64,000 nt of DNA, taken from positions 1 through 64,000 of the forward strand of contig NZ_QKTO01000008.1 in NCBI RefSeq assembly GCF_003234855.1. Reading direction: 5' to 3'. This DNA comes from Curtobacterium sp. MCBD17_032. Lineage in GTDB: Bacteria; Actinomycetota; Actinomycetes; Actinomycetales; Microbacteriaceae. The notes under the pieces were generated by a model. It was not told where the DNA came from. It saw nothing but the letters and a program-made list of their open reading frames with translations, and searched no databases. The position numbers and the translations under genes were made by a program. This document shows positions 35,111 through 44,677 of the stretch, in pieces (the first letter of the stretch is position 1; the number at the start of each line of letters is the position of its first letter).

Positions 35111-35437
35111 GCTTGTCCCTTCCGGTGTCCACCGGCGTCGGTGCGAGGGGGTGCCCTGGCTGGGGACCCCCGTGACGCTGGGTGGACTCTTCGAGTCTGC
35201 TCGCTGCTGGTGCGAGTCCGCCGAGGATGCGCGTGATCCGGAGCGAGACGCGCTCCGACCCGCGGATGCCCCGCGCGGTGCGGGCAGGTTTCCGAGTGGT
35301 GAACACTGCGTCGTGTCCCGGTGAATGATACGGAACCACATCGCGTCGGGGTACGGCTCGCCCGGCATCGTGTTCATTTCGTGATCCGGTCGGACGCGGC
35401 GCACAGCCCGGTCGGAACCGTTGGTACGGTTGGGCTC
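35111..35437. other. 327-bp divergent control region
   Basis: No gene is seen here. On the minus strand TATCAT at about 35326-35331 could start a leader of about 205 nt for the nucleotidyltransferase gene; this leader holds several inverted repeats (GGGGGT...ACCCCC near 35147-35172, GGAGCG...CGCTCC near 35239-35255). On the plus strand lies the leaderless promoter of the ABC ATPase gene. Confidence 0.45.
35425..35430 (+). promoter_or_regulatory. -10 hexamer of leaderless ABC ATPase gene
   Basis: TACGGT, 7 bases before GTG 35438. Confidence 0.5.
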
Positions 35438-36661
35438 GTGTCGGCAGGAACAACGGGAGACGACGACGTGTACAGCACGTCGGACGCCACATGGACGGCC
35501 GATCAGGACGACGACGACGCGACCGCTGCCCCCGGGACGGGCAGGGGCGACCACGACGACACGGGGGACACGGGGACGCTCGGCGCGTCCGCGGGTGACG
35601 ACATGACGGACGAGACGACCGACAGCGCGGAGCACGCCGCGGACGGCGCGGGGGCAGGCGTCGTCGCGCCCACCGCGACGAGCACGTCGACGCCGCGTCC
35701 GAAGAAGAAGAACGGGAAGCGGCCCGGGCGGGCGACCCGCCCGCAGGGAGCAGCCGGGACGGCACCGGGCGGCGGACCCGAGGACGGCGGCGCCGACCAG
35801 GAGACCCGGACCGGCTCCGCGACATCAGGCGGCTCCGGCGCGTCCGGCACGGCCGCGCGGGGGACGAAGCGTCCGTCGCCCCGGAAGAACGTGCCGCAGC
35901 AGCCCGTCGTGCTCCGCGCCGACGGCCTCGTGAAGCGGTACGGGCAGACGTTGGCGGTGGACGACGTCGACCTCGAGATCCGCCAGGGCTCGATCTTCGG
36001 CGTGGTCGGCCCGAACGGGGCGGGCAAGACGACGACGCTGTCGATCCTCACCGGCCTGCTGCGTCCCGACGCCGGCACCGTGACGGTCCTCGACCACGAC
36101 GTGTGGGCGGACCCGACCGCGGCGAAGCGGACCATGGGTGTCCTGCCCGACCGGCTCCGGCTCTTCGACCGCCTGACCGGTGCGCAGATGCTCTTCTACT
36201 CGGCGACGCTCCGCGGCCTCGACGGTGCGACCGCGCGCAGCCGCAGTGCCGACCTCGCCGCGGCGTTCGGCCTCGGGGACGCGCTCGGCCGGCCGGTCGC
36301 CGACTACTCGGTCGGCATGGCGAAGAAGATCGCCCTCGCCGCCACCCTCATCCACTCGCCGCGCGTGCTCGTGCTCGACGAACCGTTCGAGTCCGTCGAC
36401 CCGGTCAGCGCGACGACGATCACCGACATCCTCCGCCGTTACACCGCCGGGGGCGGCACCGTCGTGCTCTCCAGCCACTCGATGGAGCTGGTCCAGCGCA
36501 CCTGCGACTCCGTGGCGATCATCGTCGGCGGGAAGGTCCTGGCAGCCGGCACCATGGCGCAGGTCCGCGGCCGCCGCAGCCTCGAGGACACCTTCGTCGA
36601 ACTCGCCGGTGGTCGCCCCGTCACGGAGAGCCTGGAATGGTTGCACAGCTTCTCCGGCTGA
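35438..36661 (+). CDS. ABC transporter ATPase with long disordered N-terminal extension
   Basis: 407 residues. The first about 155 are predicted disordered: an Asp/Thr/Gly-rich acidic half, then a Lys/Arg/Pro/Gly-rich basic half (RPKKKNGKRPGR). The ABC domain follows: Walker A VGPNGAGKTTT, signature YSVGMAKK (usual Ser-Gly-Gly replaced), Walker B VLVLDEPFESVDP and H-loop SSHSMELV. CcmA/DrrA-like exporter ATPase. It ends 25 bp inside the next gene, its membrane partner. Confidence 0.87.
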   Translation: MSAGTTGDDDVYSTSDATWTADQDDDDATAAPGTGRGDHDDTGDTGTLGASAGDDMTDETTDSAEHAADGAGAGVVAPTATSTSTPRPKKKNGKRPGRATRPQGAAGTAPGGGPEDGGADQETRTGSATSGGSGASGTAARGTKRPSPRKNVPQQPVVLRADGLVKRYGQTLAVDDVDLEIRQGSIFGVVGPNGAGKTTTLSILTGLLRPDAGTVTVLDHDVWADPTAAKRTMGVLPDRLRLFDRLTGAQMLFYSATLRGLDGATARSRSADLAAAFGLGDALGRPVADYSVGMAKKIALAATLIHSPRVLVLDEPFESVDPVSATTITDILRRYTAGGGTVVLSSHSMELVQRTCDSVAIIVGGKVLAAGTMAQVRGRRSLEDTFVELAGGRPVTESLEWLHSFSG

Positions 36662-38202
36662 GGGCCGACCTGCTCGCGGGCGAGGTCCGCGGGGGAGCTC
36701 GTCGGTCCGTGGCCGTCGTGTGCGGCAGCCTCGTCGCACTCGTCGCCGCCGTCTGGGTCGCGTCCGTCTTCGGTGGCCTCCGCGGCGCGGACCCGGCGAC
36801 GGCCCGCGCGGTCGTCGTCCTGGTGGGGGCCGCCGTCGCCGTGGGGTGCACGTTCGTGTCGCTCGCCGTCGGGGTGGCGGACCCGCTCGACCCGCGGCGC
36901 TTCGTCGGGTACGGCATCACCCGGAAGGACCTGACGGTCGGGCTCGGTCTGGCCGGACTCATCGGTGTCCCGGTGCTCGCGGTCGCCGTGGTGGCCGTCG
37001 CCCAGGTGGTCACCTGGAGCCGCGGGGTCGGGCCGGCGCTCCTGGGCGTCGTCGCAGCGGTCCTCGTCATCGCGACGAACGCCCTGCTCATCCGCGTCGG
37101 CAGCACGGTCGGTGCCGTGCTCTTCGCCGCGCACCGTGCCCGGGACGCCGCCTGGGCCGTGACGTTCGTCGGGGTCGCGCTGCTCGTCCCGACGGTGCCG
37201 CTGCTGCTCCGCCCGGCGTGGGTCGACCCTTCGGGCGCCGAACTCCAGCGCATCGCCGACATCGCCGGCTGGACGCCGTGGGGAGCGGCGTGGGCCGTCC
37301 CCGCCGACGTCGCGAACGGGGACGGCGGTGCGGCCGTCGGCAAGCTCGTGGTCGCCCTCCTCGTCGTCGGGCTGCTCGCCCTCGCCTGGTGGGCCCTCGT
37401 CGGACGACTGCTCGTCACGGTCCAGGGCCGGAGCCGGTCCCGGCACCACCGCACCCTCGGCTGGTTCGACCGGCTCGGGTCGACCCCGTTCGGCGCCGTC
37501 GCCGCCCGGGCGCTCACCTACTGGGGACGTGACCCGCGCTACCGGAGCTCGTACCTGATCCTGGTGTTCGTGCCGCTCGTGGTGGTGCCGCTCGGCGTCG
37601 CCGGGGTGCCCTGGGCGTGGACCGCGCTCGTGCCGCTGCCGCTCATGGCCCTCATCGCCGGGTTCCTGCCGCACAACGACGTGTCGTACGACAACACCGC
37701 GGTCTGGCTGCACGTCGCCTCGGGTGCCCCGGGGTGGACGGACCGGCTCGGGCGTCTCGTCCCGCTCATCGTCGTCGGCATCCCGCTGCTCGTCGTCGGG
37801 GCCGCGGTGTCGGCGCGTCTGTACGGCGACCCGGACGCGTTCCCGCTGCTCCTCGGCGTCTCCGCGAGCGCCCTGCTCGGCGGACTCGGCCTGTCGAGCG
37901 TCGTGTCGGTGGCACTGGCCTACCCGACCGTCCGGCCCGGTGACCACCCCTTCGACCAGCCCCAGGCGGCGGGCGCCACGGCGACGGTCGCGCAGACGTC
38001 GATGGTCCTCGGAACGCTGGTCTGCATGGCGCCGGCCGGGTGGCTGGCGGTGCGCGCCCTCGTCGACGGCGGGGACCCGTGGCCGTCCCTGTGGACCGGC
38101 GTCGGCGTCGGCCTGGTCGTCCTCGTGGTCGGTGTGGTCGTCGGAGGTGCGGTGTTCGACCGACGCGGGCCGGACCTCCTGGCCGCCGCGCAGCGCAACT
38201 GA
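36637..38202 (+). CDS. ABC transporter permease, multi-spanning
   Basis: 521 residues with about 11-12 hydrophobic segments, ATG inside the 3' end of the ATPase gene. The length and dense hydrophobicity resemble large ABC-2 type permeases without a periplasmic domain. The substrate cannot be inferred. With the upstream ATPase it forms an exporter unit under the leaderless promoter at 35425. Confidence 0.8.
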   Translation: MVAQLLRLRADLLAGEVRGGARRSVAVVCGSLVALVAAVWVASVFGGLRGADPATARAVVVLVGAAVAVGCTFVSLAVGVADPLDPRRFVGYGITRKDLTVGLGLAGLIGVPVLAVAVVAVAQVVTWSRGVGPALLGVVAAVLVIATNALLIRVGSTVGAVLFAAHRARDAAWAVTFVGVALLVPTVPLLLRPAWVDPSGAELQRIADIAGWTPWGAAWAVPADVANGDGGAAVGKLVVALLVVGLLALAWWALVGRLLVTVQGRSRSRHHRTLGWFDRLGSTPFGAVAARALTYWGRDPRYRSSYLILVFVPLVVVPLGVAGVPWAWTALVPLPLMALIAGFLPHNDVSYDNTAVWLHVASGAPGWTDRLGRLVPLIVVGIPLLVVGAAVSARLYGDPDAFPLLLGVSASALLGGLGLSSVVSVALAYPTVRPGDHPFDQPQAAGATATVAQTSMVLGTLVCMAPAGWLAVRALVDGGDPWPSLWTGVGVGLVVLVVGVVVGGAVFDRRGPDLLAAAQRN

Positions 38203-38257
38203 CCGTCCGCAGGGCCCTCGACGAGACCGGAGGGCAGCGCGTCCGCGGACGGCGACG

Positions 38258-38263
38258 TACGCT
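38258..38263 (+). promoter_or_regulatory. -10 hexamer of leaderless DUF3039 gene
   Basis: TACGCT with 6-base spacing to ATG 38270. Confidence 0.5.
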
Positions 38264-38269
38264 GGTGTC

Positions 38270-38533
38270 ATGAGCACGACGGAACCCGGTGGTGGCGGCC
38301 TCGACGTGATGGACCGCGAACTCGAGAAGCTCCTGGAAGAGGAGGCGATCGAGCCCGGCGACCACGAGCGGTTCTCGCACTACGTCAAGAAGGACAAGAT
38401 CCTCGAGTCAGCCCTGACCGGCAAGGCCGTCAAGGCGTTGTGCGGCAAGAAGTGGATCCCCGGCCGCGACCCGGAGAAGTTCCCGGTCTGCCCGGACTGC
38501 AAGGCCATCTACGAGAAGATGAAGTCCGAGTAG
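38270..38533 (+). CDS. DUF3039 zinc-ribbon-like small protein
   Basis: 87 residues, matching the actinobacterial DUF3039 family: acidic N terminus, then HYVKKDKILESALTGKAVKALCGKKWIPGRDP and CPDCKAIYEKM. Cys in ALCGKKW plus the CPDC pair (with His of HYVK) form a likely zinc site. Function unknown. Convergent with the nicotinate phosphoribosyltransferase gene across only 24 bp. Confidence 0.88.
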   Translation: MSTTEPGGGGLDVMDRELEKLLEEEAIEPGDHERFSHYVKKDKILESALTGKAVKALCGKKWIPGRDPEKFPVCPDCKAIYEKMKSE

Positions 38534-38557
38534 GACCGTCGTCCGGCCCGCGTCCGC

Positions 38558-39844
38558 TCAGATGACGAGCGTCGGGATCGCCGGGTCGCCACGGCCGATG
38601 CGCTCGGCGTCCGCCGGCAGCTCGGCCTTCGCCCGCTTGTGGTGTGCGCGCGCCGCCTCGACCCCGGCAGCGCCGAGGAACGCGGGGTCGACCTCGCCGT
38701 GCGTCACCACGGGCACGAGCAGGTCCCGCTCGTCCGGTCCGACGGACCCGGAGGTCAGCACGACCTCGGCCGTCGCGATGCCGTTCCGCAGCCGGCGTCC
38801 GGCCTCCTTGCGCCCGCCGGTCGACGCCTTGTCGGCGGACTTCTTGGCGACGGGCACCCACTCGCCGGCGGGGGAGTGGTGCGCGACGAGCTTGAACACC
38901 ATGCCGGCTGCCGGGTGCCCGGAGCCGGACACGACGGACGTGCCGACGCCGTAGGAGTCCACCGGCGCGGCACGCAGCGCGGCGATCGTGTACTCGTCGA
39001 GGTCGTTCGTCACGGTGATCTTCGTGCTGGTCGCGCCGAGCCGGTCCAGCTGTGCGCGGACGCTCGCGACGACCGACGGCAGGTCACCGCTGTCGATGCG
39101 GACCGCGCCGAGCGTGCCGTCCGTCAGGCGGACAGCGGTGTCGACGGCGGCCTCGATGTCGTACGTGTCGACGAGCAGCGTCGTACCGGTGCCGAGCGCA
39201 TCGATCTGCGAGCGGAAGGCGGCTTCCTCGGTGTCGTGCAGGAGCGTGAAGGCGTGCGCGGCGGTGCCCATCGTCGGGATGCCCCAGGTGCGCCCGGCCT
39301 CGAGGTTGCTCGTCGCGCCGAAGCCCGCGATGTAGGCGGCGCGGGCAGCGGCCACCGCGTTCCACTCGCCGGTGCGGCGCGAGCCCATCTCGGCGAGCGG
39401 GCGGCGGTCGGCTGCGGACACCATGCGGGCGGCCGCGGAGGCGATGGCCGAGTCGGCGTTGAACACGCTCAGGGCGAGGGTCTCGAGCATCACGGCCTCG
39501 GCGAACGTGCCCTCGATCTGCAGCACGGGCGAGTTCGGGAAGAACACCTCGCCCTCGCGGTAGGCGCGGACGTCGCCCGTGAAGCGGTAGTCGGCGAGCC
39601 AGCGGGCGGTGCCCTCGTCGATGACCCGGCGGTCGCGGAGGAACCCGATCTCCTCGTCACCGAAGCGGAACTCGGTGAGCTGGGTGAGGAAGCGCCCGAG
39701 GCCGGCCGCGACGCCGTACCGGCGCCCGTCCGGCAGCCGGCGGGCGAACACCTCGAAGACGCAGCGGCGGTCGGCGGTGCCGTCCTTCAACGCGGCGTCG
39801 ACCATGGTGAGTTCGTACTGGTCGGTGAGGAGCGCGGTGGTCAC
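38558..39844 (-). CDS. pncB: Nicotinate phosphoribosyltransferase
   Basis: 428 residues. NAPRTase marks: [10 protein letters not shown] at the N terminus, [49 protein letters not shown] and [16 protein letters not shown]. Makes nicotinate mononucleotide from nicotinate, PRPP and ATP for NAD salvage. GTG start 39844 is set by TAGGGT 7 bases upstream, leaderless. It shares a 97-bp divergent promoter region with murI. Confidence 0.93.
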   Translation of the reverse strand: MTTALLTDQYELTMVDAALKDGTADRRCVFEVFARRLPDGRRYGVAAGLGRFLTQLTEFRFGDEEIGFLRDRRVIDEGTARWLADYRFTGDVRAYREGEVFFPNSPVLQIEGTFAEAVMLETLALSVFNADSAIASAAARMVSAADRRPLAEMGSRRTGEWNAVAAARAAYIAGFGATSNLEAGRTWGIPTMGTAAHAFTLLHDTEEAAFRSQIDALGTGTTLLVDTYDIEAAVDTAVRLTDGTLGAVRIDSGDLPSVVASVRAQLDRLGATSTKITVTNDLDEYTIAALRAAPVDSYGVGTSVVSGSGHPAAGMVFKLVAHHSPAGEWVPVAKKSADKASTGGRKEAGRRLRNGIATAEVVLTSGSVGPDERDLLVPVVTHGEVDPAFLGAAGVEAARAHHKRAKAELPADAERIGRGDPAIPTLVI

Positions 39845-39851
39845 CCGTCCG

Positions 39852-39857
39852 ACCCTA
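39852..39857 (-). promoter_or_regulatory. -10 hexamer of leaderless pncB
   Basis: Minus-strand TAGGGT, 7 bases before GTG 39844. Confidence 0.5.
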
Positions 39858-39884
39858 CCCAGAGGTCCTGCCGTCGGGCCAGGC

Positions 39885-39910
39885 CGGCCGGGAGGCCCGG
39901 TGCGCGTCCG
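39885..39910 (+). repeat. Dispersed GGGAGGCCCGG motif
   Basis: Well-matched copy in the pncB-murI divergent gap, immediately upstream of the murI promoter region. Confidence 0.6.
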
Positions 39911-39928
39911 CCCCGTCGGTCGCGTCGG

Positions 39929-39934
39929 TACGCT
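39929..39934 (+). promoter_or_regulatory. -10 hexamer of leaderless murI
   Basis: TACGCT, 7 bases before GTG 39942. Confidence 0.5.
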
Positions 39935-39941
39935 GGTCACC

Positions 39942-40781
39942 GTGACGGATGCACCGATCGGAGTCTTCGACAGCGGCGTCGGCGGGCTCACGGTGGCCCG
40001 GGCGATCATCGACCAGCTGCCCCGCGAGAGCGTCCGGTACGTCGGCGACACCCTGCACTCGCCGTACGGCCCGAAGCCGATCGCGGACGTGCGACGGTAC
40101 GCGCTCGAGGTCATGGACGACCTCGTCGACCAGGGCGTCAAGGCACTCGTCATCGCGTGCAACACCGCGTCCTCGGCGGTGCTCCGGGACGCCCGCGAAC
40201 GCTACGAGCAGGCGACCGGCATCCCCGTCGTCGAGGTGATCCAGCCCGCGGCCCGTGCCGCCGTCAAGCAGACCCGGACCGGACGGATCGGGGTCATCGG
40301 CACGATCGGCACCATCGCGTCCCGCGCCTACGAGGACGCCTTCGCGGTCGCCGCAGACGTCACCCTCACCACGGCCGCCTGCCCCCGGTTCGTGGAGTTC
40401 GTCGAGGCGGGGGACACCTCGTCGGCGGAACTCCGCGAGGTCGCCGCCGGGTACCTCGCCCCGGTGCGGGACGCCGGCGTCGACACGCTCGTCCTCGGCT
40501 GCACGCACTACCCGCTCATGTCGGCCGCGATCCAGTACGTGATGGGACCGGACGTCACGCTCGTGTCCAGCGCCGAGGAGACCGCGAGCGACGTCTACCG
40601 GCGCCTGGTCGAACACGGTCTGGAGCGCACGGGCTCCGAGCCGCCGAGCCACTCGTTCGAGGCGACCGGTGCCGACCCCGACGGCTTCATCCGCCTCGCC
40701 CGCCGCTTCCTCGGGCCCGAGGTCGCGGCCGTCGGCCACCTCGAGACCGGCACCATCACGCTCCCGCGCGCCCTGCGCTGA
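39942..40781 (+). CDS. murI: Glutamate racemase
   Basis: 279 residues. Asp in GVFDSGVGG, first catalytic Cys in IACNTASSA and second in GCTHYPLM, as in active MurI. Supplies D-glutamate for peptidoglycan. The longer frame upstream is discarded because of the leaderless promoter. Followed by rph and rdgB on the same strand after 83 bp that contains a dispersed motif. Confidence 0.95.
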   Translation: MTDAPIGVFDSGVGGLTVARAIIDQLPRESVRYVGDTLHSPYGPKPIADVRRYALEVMDDLVDQGVKALVIACNTASSAVLRDARERYEQATGIPVVEVIQPAARAAVKQTRTGRIGVIGTIGTIASRAYEDAFAVAADVTLTTAACPRFVEFVEAGDTSSAELREVAAGYLAPVRDAGVDTLVLGCTHYPLMSAAIQYVMGPDVTLVSSAEETASDVYRRLVEHGLERTGSEPPSHSFEATGADPDGFIRLARRFLGPEVAAVGHLETGTITLPRALR

Positions 40782-40830
40782 CCCTGCCCCGCCCGCCACC
40801 CGGCGGGCGCGCGGCCGACCGGACCACCCG

Positions 40831-40849
40831 CACCGAGCCTCCAGGCCGG
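40831..40849 (-). repeat. Dispersed GGAGGCTCGG motif copy
   Basis: Reverse-strand variant in the gap between murI and rph. Confidence 0.45.
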
Positions 40850-40864
40850 ACCGAGAGGAACACC

Positions 40865-41614
40865 ATGAACGCCACCGACGGACCCGTCCGCATCGACGGT
40901 CGGACGACCACCGACCACCGCCCCGTCACGATCGAACGCGGCTGGAGCAGCCAGGCCGAGGGCAGCGCGCTCATCTCGTTCGGGAACACGAAGGTGCTCT
41001 GCACCGCCTCGTTCACGAACGGCGTCCCGCGCTGGATGGCCGGCAAGGGCACCGGCTGGGTCACCGCCGAGTACTCGATGCTCCCGCGGTCGACGAACGA
41101 ACGCATGCAGCGCGAGTCGATCAAGGGCAAAGTCGGCGGCCGCACCCACGAGATCTCCCGACTGATCGGCCGGTCGCTCCGCGCGGTCGTCGACATGAAG
41201 GGCCTGGGCGAGAACACGCTCGTCCTCGACTGCGACGTGCTGCAGGCCGACGGCGGCACCCGCACGGCGTCGATCACCGGCGCGTACGTCGCGATGGCCG
41301 ACGCGATCGAGTGGGGCCGGTCGAAGGGCTTCATCGGCAAGAAGGCGACGCCGCTGACGGACAGCGTGCAGGCGATCTCGGTCGGGATCGTCGGCGGGGT
41401 GCCGATGCTCGACCTGGCGTACGAGGAGGACTCGCGCGCCGACACGGACATGAACATCGTCACGACCGGGTCGGGGAAGTTCATCGAGGTCCAGGGCACG
41501 GCGGAGCACGCGCCGTTCGACCGCGAGGAGCTCGACGCGCTGCTCGACCTCGGACTCGCGGGCAACGCCTCGCTCGCCGCCGTCCAGCGCGAGGTGCTGG
41601 GGCTGTCCTCGTGA
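40865..41614 (+). CDS. rph: Ribonuclease PH
   Basis: 249 residues; GAGAGGAACACC precedes ATG. The family segments [47 protein letters not shown] and [17 protein letters not shown] are intact. A phosphorolytic 3'-5' exonuclease that trims tRNA 3' ends. The stop overlaps the rdgB GTG start (GTGA), a common pairing. Confidence 0.97.
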   Translation: MNATDGPVRIDGRTTTDHRPVTIERGWSSQAEGSALISFGNTKVLCTASFTNGVPRWMAGKGTGWVTAEYSMLPRSTNERMQRESIKGKVGGRTHEISRLIGRSLRAVVDMKGLGENTLVLDCDVLQADGGTRTASITGAYVAMADAIEWGRSKGFIGKKATPLTDSVQAISVGIVGGVPMLDLAYEEDSRADTDMNIVTTGSGKFIEVQGTAEHAPFDREELDALLDLGLAGNASLAAVQREVLGLSS

Positions 41615-42207
41615 CCGGCACGGTCGTCCTCGCGACGCACAACCAGGGCAAGGTCGTCGAGCTGCGGGAGATCCTCGGCGAGGCACTCGGCGGGGTCGAG
41701 CTCGTCGCGTACGACGGCCCCGAGCCGGTCGAGGACGGCGACACCTACGCGGCGAACGCACTCATCAAGGCCCGGGCCGCGGTCGCCCACACGGGGTTGC
41801 CCGCGCTCGCGGACGACTCCGGCATCGCGGTCGACGCGCTCGGGGGTGCGCCGGGCATCCACTCCGCCCGGTACGCCGGCACCCGGGTGGACGCGGACAA
41901 CATCGCGCTGCTGCTGCAGAACCTGGAGGGTGTGGTCGAGCGCACCGCGGCCTTCGTCTGCGCGGCCGCGTTCGTGACGCCCTCCGGCGCCGAGCACGTG
42001 TTCGAGGCGGTGTGGAACGGCGAGGTCGGCACCGAACCGGTCGGTGACGGCGGCCACGGCTACGACCCGGTGTTCCGGCCGGACGACGCGGAGGGGTCGG
42101 CAGCGGAGCTGAGCCGCACCGAGAAGAACGCGCTGAGCCACCGGTCGAAGGCGTTCCGGGGCATCGCGCCGATCGTCCGCGAGTGGTTCGAGGGCGCGGA
42201 GCGGTAG
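41611..42207 (+). CDS. rdgB: Non-canonical purine NTP pyrophosphatase (RdgB/HAM1)
   Basis: 198 residues. [18 protein letters not shown] (nucleotide binding), [25 protein letters not shown] (the [12 protein letters not shown] signature) and the SHRSKAFR end are intact. Hydrolyses dITP/XTP to keep them out of nucleic acid. Translationally coupled to rph. A very large hairpin follows. Confidence 0.96.
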   Translation: MTGTVVLATHNQGKVVELREILGEALGGVELVAYDGPEPVEDGDTYAANALIKARAAVAHTGLPALADDSGIAVDALGGAPGIHSARYAGTRVDADNIALLLQNLEGVVERTAAFVCAAAFVTPSGAEHVFEAVWNGEVGTEPVGDGGHGYDPVFRPDDAEGSAAELSRTEKNALSHRSKAFRGIAPIVREWFEGAER

Positions 42208-42235
42208 CCGCGCGGGGGCCGGCGCCGGCCGGACT

Positions 42236-42297
42236 CGCACAACACGAACCGGCTCGAACCACGGACGTCCGTGGTTCGAGCCGGTTCGTGTCGTGCG
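42236..42297. terminator. 62-nt hairpin terminator
   Basis: An exact 25-bp palindrome (42242-42291) with no spacer, extended after one mismatch by five more pairs. It lies between convergent rdgB and the DedA gene, so it probably works in both directions. Confidence 0.85.
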
Positions 42298-42352
42298 GTG
42301 CCGGATCGCGCCGCAGGGCAGCCCGCCCCGCGCGGCTCGCGGCCGGTCCCGG

Positions 42353-43027
42353 CTACGGCTGCTGTTCGGCCTGCTTCGCCTTGCGCGAGTTCCGGAGGTA
42401 CGTGACGAGGGCGGGGACGACCGTGACGACGACGGCGGCGAGCAGGATCACGTCGATGTAGTTGCGGACGATGTACGCCACCGCGGGGATGTACCCGAGG
42501 AAGTACCCGAGGAACGTCACACCGACGCCCCAGACCACGGCCCCGACGGCGTTGTACAGCGAGTACTTCCGGTAGTTCATCCGTCCGACGCCGGCCGCGA
42601 TCGGGGCGAAGGTGCGGACCACGGGGACGAAGCGGGCGAGGATCACCGCGAGGGCGCCGTACCGGTGGAAGAACGCGTTCGTGCGGTCGACGTTCGCCTT
42701 CGAGAACAGCCCGCTGTCCTTCCGCTCGAAGATCGGCGGTCCGGCCTTCTTGCCGATGTAGTACCCGAGCTCGCCACCGATGAAGGCAGCGGCACCGATC
42801 ATGAGCGCGACGACCCAGATCGGGATGCCGCCGATCTGCCCGTCACGGTCGAAGGCGAACAGGCCCGTGATGACGAGCAGGCTGTCCCCGGGGAAGATGA
42901 ACCCGACCAGCAGGCCCGTCTCGGCGAAGATGATCGCGCAGACGACGAGCACGGCGAACGCCCCGAAGTGGTCGAGGATGTACTGCGGATCCAGCCAGGG
43001 GATCAGGGCGAGTGCGACGGAGTCCAT
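42353..43027 (-). CDS. DedA family membrane protein
   Basis: 224 residues with five to six membrane segments. DedA/SNARE-associated marks: [52 protein letters not shown] and GAVVWG. The conserved acidic residues and Arg of RFxPxxRTF are present. Members act as polyprenyl-phosphate or lipid transporters/flippases. ATG 43027 with GGAAGA upstream. Confidence 0.92.
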   Translation of the reverse strand: MDSVALALIPWLDPQYILDHFGAFAVLVVCAIIFAETGLLVGFIFPGDSLLVITGLFAFDRDGQIGGIPIWVVALMIGAAAFIGGELGYYIGKKAGPPIFERKDSGLFSKANVDRTNAFFHRYGALAVILARFVPVVRTFAPIAAGVGRMNYRKYSLYNAVGAVVWGVGVTFLGYFLGYIPAVAYIVRNYIDVILLAAVVVTVVPALVTYLRNSRKAKQAEQQP

Positions 43028-43183
43028 GGTTCTTCCGGTCGGCGGACGAGGGCGGACGGAGCACCCGCCGGACCGAGGGTACCGTGCGGGCGTGTCCTGG
43101 CCATCCGCCGTCAGGTTGACGTCGACCGGCCGGGACGCAGGCGCGCGTGGACCACTGACGCCGGTCGTCGCCGCGACGTCCGG

Positions 43184-43263
43184 TGCGGAAGGAGGGACTC
43201 GAACCCTCACGCCGAAGCACAGGAACCTAAATCCTGCGTGTCTACCGATTCCACCACTCCCGC
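43184..43263 (-). tRNA. tRNA-Leu (UAG)
   Basis: 80 nt, read on the minus strand. Anticodon stem CAGGA/TCCTG with loop TTTAGGT (anticodon TAG), an 11-nt variable arm, T arm GAGGG TTCGAGT CCCTC and acceptor GCGGGAG/CTTCCGC. CCA is not encoded. Confidence 0.93.
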
Positions 43264-43330
43264 TGGCCGGACCAGTGTACGCAGGCGGCCTCGCGGTGGA
43301 CGCTGGACGGGCCTGACGACGGGATGCCGC

Positions 43331-44635
43331 TCAGCGGAGCGTGCGGGGGAGGTACCGCGGCACGTAGCGGAGCAGGATGCCCGCGCCGACGAGGCCGAGC
43401 ACGCCCATCACGCCGCTCGCGACCGCGATCGACGCGACCGCGGTGACGCCCGAGATCACGAGCGGGGCTGCCGCGGAGCCGACGTCCCCGGTGAACCGCC
43501 ACGCCCCGAGGAACGGTGCCGGACGATCGGCGGGCGCGAGGTCGGCTCCGAGCGTCATGAGGATGCCGGAGCCGACGCCGTTCGCGAGCGACATCGCCAT
43601 CGCCACCGCGACGAACCAGCCGACCCTGGCGTCGAGGTGGTCGCTCCCGGCGAGCAGGAAGTAGCAGACGCTCAGGCCGAGCATGCAGGGCAGGGCGCTC
43701 GCCAGCCGTCCCCACCGGTCCATGATCTGACCGCTCGTGTAGAACAGCGCGAAGTCGACGGCTCCGGCGATGCCGATGACGAGCGCGGCCGCCGAGTCGT
43801 CGAGGCCGACGCTGACCGCCCAGAGCGGCAGGATCACCTGGCGACCCGCCCGCATCGCGCCGATGAGTGCGGCGCCGCTGCCGAGCCGCACGAGGACCCG
43901 GTGGTGGTGACGGAGGGTGCGGAAGAGGCCCTCGGACTCCGCCTGCACGAACTGCTCGCCCGCGCGTTCCGCGGGGTCCGTCCCGGAGGCGGCGGCCGGT
44001 CCGGAGGCGCCGGCCGGCCGGGAGGCGCGGCGTGGCCGCTGCAGGCCGCGCACGCCCGTCGCCGGGTCGCGGATGACGAGGAGCACCACGGCCGCGCCGA
44101 GACAGCAGACGACGTGCACCCAGAACGCGCTCTGCGTCGTCCCCGTGAGGTGCACGACGCCCGCGGCGAGGAACGGGCCGACGAAGTAGCCGAAGCGGAA
44201 CACCCCGCCCAGGCTCGACAGCGCGCGGGCCCGGATCCGGAGCGGGATCGCGGTGGTCATGTAGGCGTGCCGGGCGAGCGCGAACACCGCCGTCGACAGG
44301 CCGACCAGGAAGACCCCGACCGCGAGCACGACCGGGTTCGGCGCTGCCGTGCAGACGAGCAGGCCGACGACCGACACGACCGCGGCGCCGATCATCGCGT
44401 TGCGCTCGCCGATCCGGGCCACGACGACGCCCGAGGGCACGTCGCCGATGAGCTCGCCGACGAGGATGAGGGACGCGACGAAGCCGGCGATCGCGAGGGT
44501 CGCGCCGAGGGAGTCCGCGGCGATCGGGATGATCGGGATGATCGCGCCCTCGCCGACCGCGAAGAGCGCCGCGGGGAGGAAACCGGACAGCAGGACGCCG
44601 CGGAGGTCGAAGGCGTCGTTCGGGGTGCTCGTCAT
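43331..44635 (-). CDS. Major facilitator superfamily transporter
   Basis: 434 residues with 12 predicted membrane segments. Motif A-like [11 protein letters not shown] after helix 2 and [12 protein letters not shown] after helix 8. The central loop (about residues 195-235) is an Ala/Gly/Pro/Ser-rich linker that contains a copy of the dispersed repeat. Resembles drug/sugar exporters; substrate unknown. TACCGT at 44645-44650 is 9 bases before the ATG. Divergent from mnmA with 42 bp between. Confidence 0.87.
   Translation of the reverse strand: MTSTPNDAFDLRGVLLSGFLPAALFAVGEGAIIPIIPIAADSLGATLAIAGFVASLILVGELIGDVPSGVVVARIGERNAMIGAAVVSVVGLLVCTAAPNPVVLAVGVFLVGLSTAVFALARHAYMTTAIPLRIRARALSSLGGVFRFGYFVGPFLAAGVVHLTGTTQSAFWVHVVCCLGAAVVLLVIRDPATGVRGLQRPRRASRPAGASGPAAASGTDPAERAGEQFVQAESEGLFRTLRHHHRVLVRLGSGAALIGAMRAGRQVILPLWAVSVGLDDSAAALVIGIAGAVDFALFYTSGQIMDRWGRLASALPCMLGLSVCYFLLAGSDHLDARVGWFVAVAMAMSLANGVGSGILMTLGADLAPADRPAPFLGAWRFTGDVGSAAAPLVISGVTAVASIAVASGVMGVLGLVGAGILLRYVPRYLPRTLR
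44015..44035 (+). repeat. Dispersed GGGAGGC motif inside the MFS gene
   Basis: CGGCCGGGAGGCGCGGCGTGG lies in the codons for the loop between membrane helices 6 and 7, so it is translated. Confidence 0.45.
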
Positions 44636-44665
44636 CGTCGAGCAACGGTACGCCGGTGTCGGAGT

Positions 44666-44671
44666 TACCCT
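44666..44671 (+). promoter_or_regulatory. -10 hexamer of leaderless mnmA
   Basis: TACCCT, 6 bases before ATG 44678. Confidence 0.5.
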
Positions 44672-44677
44672 GGACGC

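Noticed and set aside
39942..42207. murI-rph-rdgB as an unusual operon
   Set aside because: This order is a known and common arrangement.
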